Assembly: GCA_938008925.1 (NCBI GenBank)
Contig: CALLIQ010000045.1
Span: 1-8,549 of the forward strand
From: an uncultured Acidimicrobiales bacterium
GTDB taxonomy: Bacteria; Actinomycetota; Acidimicrobiia; Acidimicrobiales; SZUA-35
Reading direction: 5' to 3'
Length of the DNA stretch: 8,549 bases
The notes beneath the pieces are model-generated. The model was not told where the DNA came from. It did not search any database and saw only the letters and a list, made by a program, of their open reading frames with translations. This document shows, in pieces, positions 5,511 to 8,549 of the stretch (within the stretch, counting starts at the first letter, position 1; each line of letters opens with the position of its first letter). The position numbers and the translations under genes are program-made.

Positions 5511-5978
5511 TCAGGTGGGTGGTGGGACGCGGTGGCGGAAGGTGAAGGCGTGGTCGGTGGGACCGTGCTCGCGGAGATGCTCGAGTCTGGCCTTGCCTTC
5601 GGCGACGGTCGGGATCTCGCCGGCCGGGATCCACCACATGACCAGGATCGGACCATCGTCCATCGGGGCGAACCACTCCCGTCGATTGCGGAGCAGCTCC
5701 TTGTGGGACGGATCGGCGTAGGTGAAGGCCCGAAGCGCCTCGACGCTCTCCCACACCGTGAAGTTGATGATCACGTTCGGGTCGTCGAAGACGCGAACGC
5801 TCGTCGAGTCGCCCGCTTCGTCCTGGTGGCGCCACACGAACCCGGGGGCGGCATCGCCGAGGGCATTGACCGGGTCGAGTTGTTCGACGAAGCCGGCCAT
5901 CCTCGGATCATCGATCGGATGGGCCATCGTGGCGATGTTGAATTGCGCGAGGTGCCAGCTCATCGGGTTCGCACTCAT
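5511..5978 (-). CDS. DUF3291 family protein
   Basis: A soluble protein of 155 residues. It matches the DUF3291 pattern as I know it: an opening HLAQFNIA strand, 'DDPRMAGFVEQLDPVNALGDAAPGFVWR', then 'RVFDDPNVIINFTVWESVEALRAF', and the basic 'HKELLRNRREWF' helix. This is a single dimeric alpha/beta-barrel (ABM-like) domain, so it may be a monooxygenase-like or small-molecule-binding protein, but no activity is established for the family. The ATG at 5978 is used; an ATG at 5963 (MSWHLAQF) is equally possible and closer to the usual length. No promoter is visible, and the 46-nt gap behind the 538-residue gene suggests co-transcription. The gene ends next to the G-rich tract. Confidence 0.85.
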   Translation of the reverse strand: MSANPMSWHLAQFNIATMAHPIDDPRMAGFVEQLDPVNALGDAAPGFVWRHQDEAGDSTSVRVFDDPNVIINFTVWESVEALRAFTYADPSHKELLRNRREWFAPMDDGPILVMWWIPAGEIPTVAEGKARLEHLREHGPTDHAFTFRHRVPPPT

Positions 5979-6024
5979 CGAATCGCCGTCACGGGACCGA
6001 ATCGGCGCCGCATGACCGCCCCGG

Positions 6025-7641
6025 TCACTGGAAGCTGTCGCCAGCCTCTGGCACGGCGGCGAGCGGTTCCTCGCTACCCGCGAGCAGGGTTTCGCCGCTG
6101 GTTTCGGTCGACGCCCAACCGGGGTCGAGGCCGGGGCAACGCACGATGACGGGTTCGTCGGCCTGGACATCCCACAACAGGGCGGGCCGATAGCCGTGCC
6201 ATCTGATGCCGAAGGAGGCCATGCCGTGACTCGTCGCCGCACCGTGCACTTCGAGATTGCCACCGCGCCACGCAGCGGGGAACTGCGGGAGTAGATCGAG
6301 CGCGCCCGGCCGATCGTCGAGGACGGCGCTCCTGGCACCGAGCCAGAACCGGGCGGCGTCGACAGGGTCGTCGGCACCGAAGCTTCCATTCGGCGATGCC
6401 GTCTCGGCGAAGGAAGACAGTGCGTCCAGGTCGGCGGGGATGTCGGGACGGATCGAGACGCCGAGCGAGGCCGAGCGCTTCATCAGATCGAGGGCTGGTT
6501 CCGGTTGCCCGGCGGTGATGAGCAGCCGGGCGAGACCGAGGAACGCCTCGGCGGTGGCCACGCGATCCTTTGACTTCTCGATGAGTTTCGTCAGCTGCGC
6601 GGCTGGTTCGAGCATGGCGATCGCCATCGCCTCGTCGTCGGCCAGGCGAGACGCTCGGCCGATCCCCGACATGACGGCGGCGCCATCGAGTGGGGTGGAT
6701 TCGAGCCGGGTCGGGAAGGACCCGGCGAAGGCGCCGAGCGCGCCGAGCACCTCGGCGACCGCACCGCTGAGCGCCAGCCCCTCGAGCACGCGTCCGGAGC
6801 CGGGTTCGAGATCGGCGATCCGTCGGGGCAAGCGATTGGCGGCCAGCATGAGGCGGGCCCGCGCAGCCTGCGCCTGTGCCGACACACCGTTGTCGGGAAA
6901 CTCGAACCGTCCGCCACGGTCGAGCACGGAGGTCCAGCCATTCGAGACGTCGTCCGGGCCGGGAACCGATCGCGGATCGACGGAGGCACCGATGATGAAC
7001 CGAAGCGAGGTGCGGTGGGCGATCGGATACAAGGCGACAGCGTTCGCCGAGGGACCCGCGACGGTGTCGGAGCCCTCGAGCAGCCGACCGACGCTGACGA
7101 TGTCGAACAGATCGGCCTCGGTCGAGGAAGCGAACTCGTTCGGCTTCTTCGGTAGCGCGACCGTGACCGGTTCGTCGACTCCCACGGTCAAGGTGGAAGC
7201 GGCCCCGACCCCCGACGGTGATCGGTCGAGTGCGATCTCGAGCGGCGCGGCGTTGCCGGCCAGATCGACCGGACGAATGGCGAGCGCCAGGGCCATCGGG
7301 ACCGGTGAGTCGTTCTCGAACTCGACGACGATCGCCTGCTCGCCACCGATGTTGGCTGCATAGGTTCGTTGGATGGCATCGCCGGAGGGGATCCGAACCG
7401 ATGTCTCGATGACCGGTCCGGAACCGATGCGACGCTGACGCACCGATGGCTCGCGAGCCGGCACATACCACCGGTCGTCGCCACCGATCCACCAGTCGAT
7501 CATCCACGGGGAGCCGTCGAGTTGAATGCCGCCACCGCCATCGACACGTGCGGGGGCGAGCGTGTCGAGCACGCCGACCAGGGCGTACCCGCCATCAGCA
7601 GGCCGCTCGACCGATCGGGGCCCCAAGGAGAGACCGGACAT
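6025..7641 (-). CDS. Uncharacterised protein with glycosidase-like C-terminal module
   Basis: A 538-residue protein with no signal peptide or membrane segment, so probably cytoplasmic. The N-terminal 260 residues read as a beta-sandwich: 'WMIDWWIGGDDRWYVPAREPSVRQRR' (about 46-71), then 'VVEFENDSPVPMALALAIRP' (about 104-123). A helical middle follows (about 260-430), with regularly spaced Ala/Leu helices. The end, 'LDLLPQFPAAWRGGNLEVHGAATSHG' followed by 'FGIRWHGYRPALLWDV', resembles the closing beta-domain of six-hairpin glycoside hydrolases. I cannot identify catalytic acids, so it may be an inactive or non-hydrolytic relative. I recall similar unnamed proteins in Actinobacteria. The ATG start is supported by TAGGCT ending 6 nt upstream. 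It leads a likely two-gene unit with the DUF3291 gene. Confidence 0.8.
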   Translation of the reverse strand: MSGLSLGPRSVERPADGGYALVGVLDTLAPARVDGGGGIQLDGSPWMIDWWIGGDDRWYVPAREPSVRQRRIGSGPVIETSVRIPSGDAIQRTYAANIGGEQAIVVEFENDSPVPMALALAIRPVDLAGNAAPLEIALDRSPSGVGAASTLTVGVDEPVTVALPKKPNEFASSTEADLFDIVSVGRLLEGSDTVAGPSANAVALYPIAHRTSLRFIIGASVDPRSVPGPDDVSNGWTSVLDRGGRFEFPDNGVSAQAQAARARLMLAANRLPRRIADLEPGSGRVLEGLALSGAVAEVLGALGAFAGSFPTRLESTPLDGAAVMSGIGRASRLADDEAMAIAMLEPAAQLTKLIEKSKDRVATAEAFLGLARLLITAGQPEPALDLMKRSASLGVSIRPDIPADLDALSSFAETASPNGSFGADDPVDAARFWLGARSAVLDDRPGALDLLPQFPAAWRGGNLEVHGAATSHGMASFGIRWHGYRPALLWDVQADEPVIVRCPGLDPGWASTETSGETLLAGSEEPLAAVPEAGDSFQ

Positions 7642-7647
7642 GTCCTG

Positions 7648-7653
7648 AGCCTA
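7648..7653 (-). promoter_or_regulatory. -10 element of the 538-residue gene
   Basis: TAGGCT on the minus strand is followed by CAGGAC and the ATG at 7641. AGGA is too close to the ATG to serve as a ribosome-binding site, so a leaderless transcript is the better reading. The -35 region is weak. Confidence 0.5.
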
Positions 7654-7699
7654 GGTAGACGGAAATCGTCCGCCACACATTCCCGTTCGTCTCTCATTC

Positions 7700-7775
7700 G
7701 GCGCCCGGCACTGTGGTCACGTCGACCGGGATTGGTCGACGGCTGACACTCAGAAGACCACGAGTGCCGGACGCC
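7700..7775. repeat. Large inverted repeat with inner hairpin
   Basis: The 19-nt arm at 7700-7718 (GGCGCCCGGCACTGTGGTC) pairs with 7756-7775 with one mismatch and one bulged base. Inside it, GTCGACC (7721-7727) and GGTCGAC (7734-7740) form a 7-bp stem. The structure lies in the 208-nt gap between YceI and the 538-residue gene. It could be part of a terminator for YceI or a cruciform regulatory element. Confidence 0.8.
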
Positions 7776-7779
7776 CGAA

Positions 7780-7805
7780 GTGCCAGGTCCAATCGGACCC
7801 GGCAC
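7780..7805 (-). terminator. 11-bp hairpin downstream of YceI
   Basis: GTGCCAGGTCC and GGACCCGGCAC pair around an AATC loop with one central mismatch. It lies 45 nt past the YceI stop and 5 nt from the large inverted repeat, and repeats that repeat's GTGCCGG theme. No T-tract follows on either strand, so terminator function is only plausible. Confidence 0.5.
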
Positions 7806-7849
7806 GTCGAGGCAGAACTAGGTTGGTCGGGCGATCGGGGCGACGGGCA

Positions 7850-8549
7850 TCAGCGGGTGAGGAACAGCTGGAGTTCGAGCGTGGCGACGTCGTCGACGCT
7901 CACGACGACCGGTGCGCTCGGCGTGTCGATGTCGAAGTCGGCCAGTGCGAGGTCGAGCTGACCGAACACCACGATCACGCCACCCTGGAGCTCGGCGGTG
8001 AGCGGGATCTCGACCGACCGCGTCACGCCGTGCACGGTGAGGTCGCCCGCGGCGGTGACCGTGATCTGTTCGCCATCACCCGGCACCTGCCCGAGATCGA
8101 CCGGCGAGGTGAGCTGGAACGAGGCATTGGGGAAGGCTTCGGTCTCGATGGCCTGACCGCGGATGGCGGCGGTGCGGGCACCGGAGTCGGTGATCAGTCC
8201 GGTCATGTCGACGACGAACTCGCCGCCGGTGATGGTGGTCCCGTCGATCGAGATCTGACCGGCGACGCCGGGGGTGCGGCCGACGACGGTCTTGTCGCCG
8301 AAGCCGCTGAGCACCTCGTCGATACGGAAACCGGCGAACGTCGACGAGCACACGCCCGTGAGGCAGCCATCGTCGAACTGGCCGACGCTGGTGTCGACGC
8401 TCCAGACGCCGTCGATGCCTGCGCTGGTGTCGGCCGCTCCGCCGGCGCTGCTTGCCGCTTCGCTGCGAGCTGCTGCGGCTTCGACCGAGTCGACCTCGAC
8501 CGGCGCCACTTCACGGATCAGGAAGTACCAAGCGCCAGCGACGGCGAGC
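7850..8549 (-). CDS. Membrane-anchored YceI-family protein, 5' end outside window
   Basis: The frame is open to the window edge, and the residues before the first internal GTG (8509) read LAVAGAWYFLIRE, the end of a transmembrane anchor. The true start therefore lies beyond 8549. After an Ala/Ser-rich linker, the YceI lipocalin-like beta-barrel spans the rest: 'GVWSVDTSVGQF' as first strand, 'TFAGFRIDEVL', 'GEFVVDMTGLITDSGARTAAIRG' and the typical 'AFPNASFQLTSPVDL' and 'LTVHGVTRSVEIPLTAEL' stretches. YceI domains bind isoprenoid or other long lipophilic molecules outside the cytoplasm; no enzyme activity is expected. A Cys pair (GCLTGVC) in the first loop could form a disulfide. It is followed by hairpins, so it is probably the last gene of its unit. 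Confidence 0.92.
   Translation of the reverse strand, partial: LAVAGAWYFLIREVAPVEVDSVEAAAARSEAASSAGGAADTSAGIDGVWSVDTSVGQFDDGCLTGVCSSTFAGFRIDEVLSGFGDKTVVGRTPGVAGQISIDGTTITGGEFVVDMTGLITDSGARTAAIRGQAIETEAFPNASFQLTSPVDLGQVPGDGEQITVTAAGDLTVHGVTRSVEIPLTAELQGGVIVVFGQLDLALADFDIDTPSAPVVVSVDDVATLELQLFLTR

Noticed and set aside
4921..5835. Minus-strand 304-codon frame with VVEG repeats
   Set aside because: It spans the minisatellite and palindrome and is antisense to the permease and out of frame with DUF3291. The 15-bp period keeps it open artificially.
5979..6389. Upstream extension of the DUF3291 frame
   Set aside because: It overlaps the 3' end of the 538-residue gene in another frame, and DUF3291 proteins begin near the HLAQxNIA strand.
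6257..7363. Plus-strand 368-codon frame and the overlapping minus-strand 477-codon frame
   Set aside because: Both are shadows of the 538-residue gene, rich in Ser/Arg/Pro and without recognisable domains.

Overview
This 8.5 kb window is GC-rich chromosomal DNA with GTG starts, G/C-rich third codon positions and almost no Shine-Dalgarno sequences. Codon use and protein similarity recalled from memory suggest an actinobacterium, most likely Acidimicrobiia (Ilumatobacter-like). That placement is inference. I see no phage, insertion sequence, CRISPR, tRNA or rRNA. The genes are ordinary; the unusual material is regulatory and intergenic.

Layout. (a) 1-147, minus: the first 49 codons of a gene that leaves the window. 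Its promoter carries a near-perfect actinobacterial LexA (SOS) box, and its N-terminus resembles the RecA-like/ImuA-type proteins of mutagenesis cassettes. (b) 194-236: a 20-bp hairpin that closes the next unit. (c) 2720 down to 251, minus: a tightly packed four-gene unit with a lipoprotein, a four-helix membrane protein (4-nt ATGA overlap), a small NifU-N-like protein (8-nt overlap) and a GHMP kinase resembling plant glucuronokinase (16-nt gap). (d) 3468-2758, minus: ribonuclease HII. (e) 3493-5220, plus, divergent from it: a PaaI-type hotdog thioesterase followed after 12 nt by an AEC-family permease. The two directions share a 24-bp gap with overlapping -10 elements. (f) 5221-5510: a convergent gap with a 15-bp minisatellite, a symmetric nested palindrome built from four copies of one 19-nt box, and a G-quadruplex motif. 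(g) 7641-5511, minus: an uncharacterised 538-aa protein with a glycosidase-like C-terminal module, then a DUF3291 protein. (h) 7642-7849: a gap with a large cruciform-like inverted repeat and a second hairpin. (i) 7850-8549, minus: a membrane-anchored YceI-family protein whose start lies outside the window.

A common theme is that all five recognisable unit-leading starts (147, 2720, 3468, 3493, 7641) have a TANNNT-like -10 hexamer ending 6-8 nt before the start codon. This suggests leaderless mRNAs and helps to fix the starts. The genes do not form one pathway. The items most worth following are the SOS box, the four-box palindrome and the bacterial glucuronokinase-like gene.
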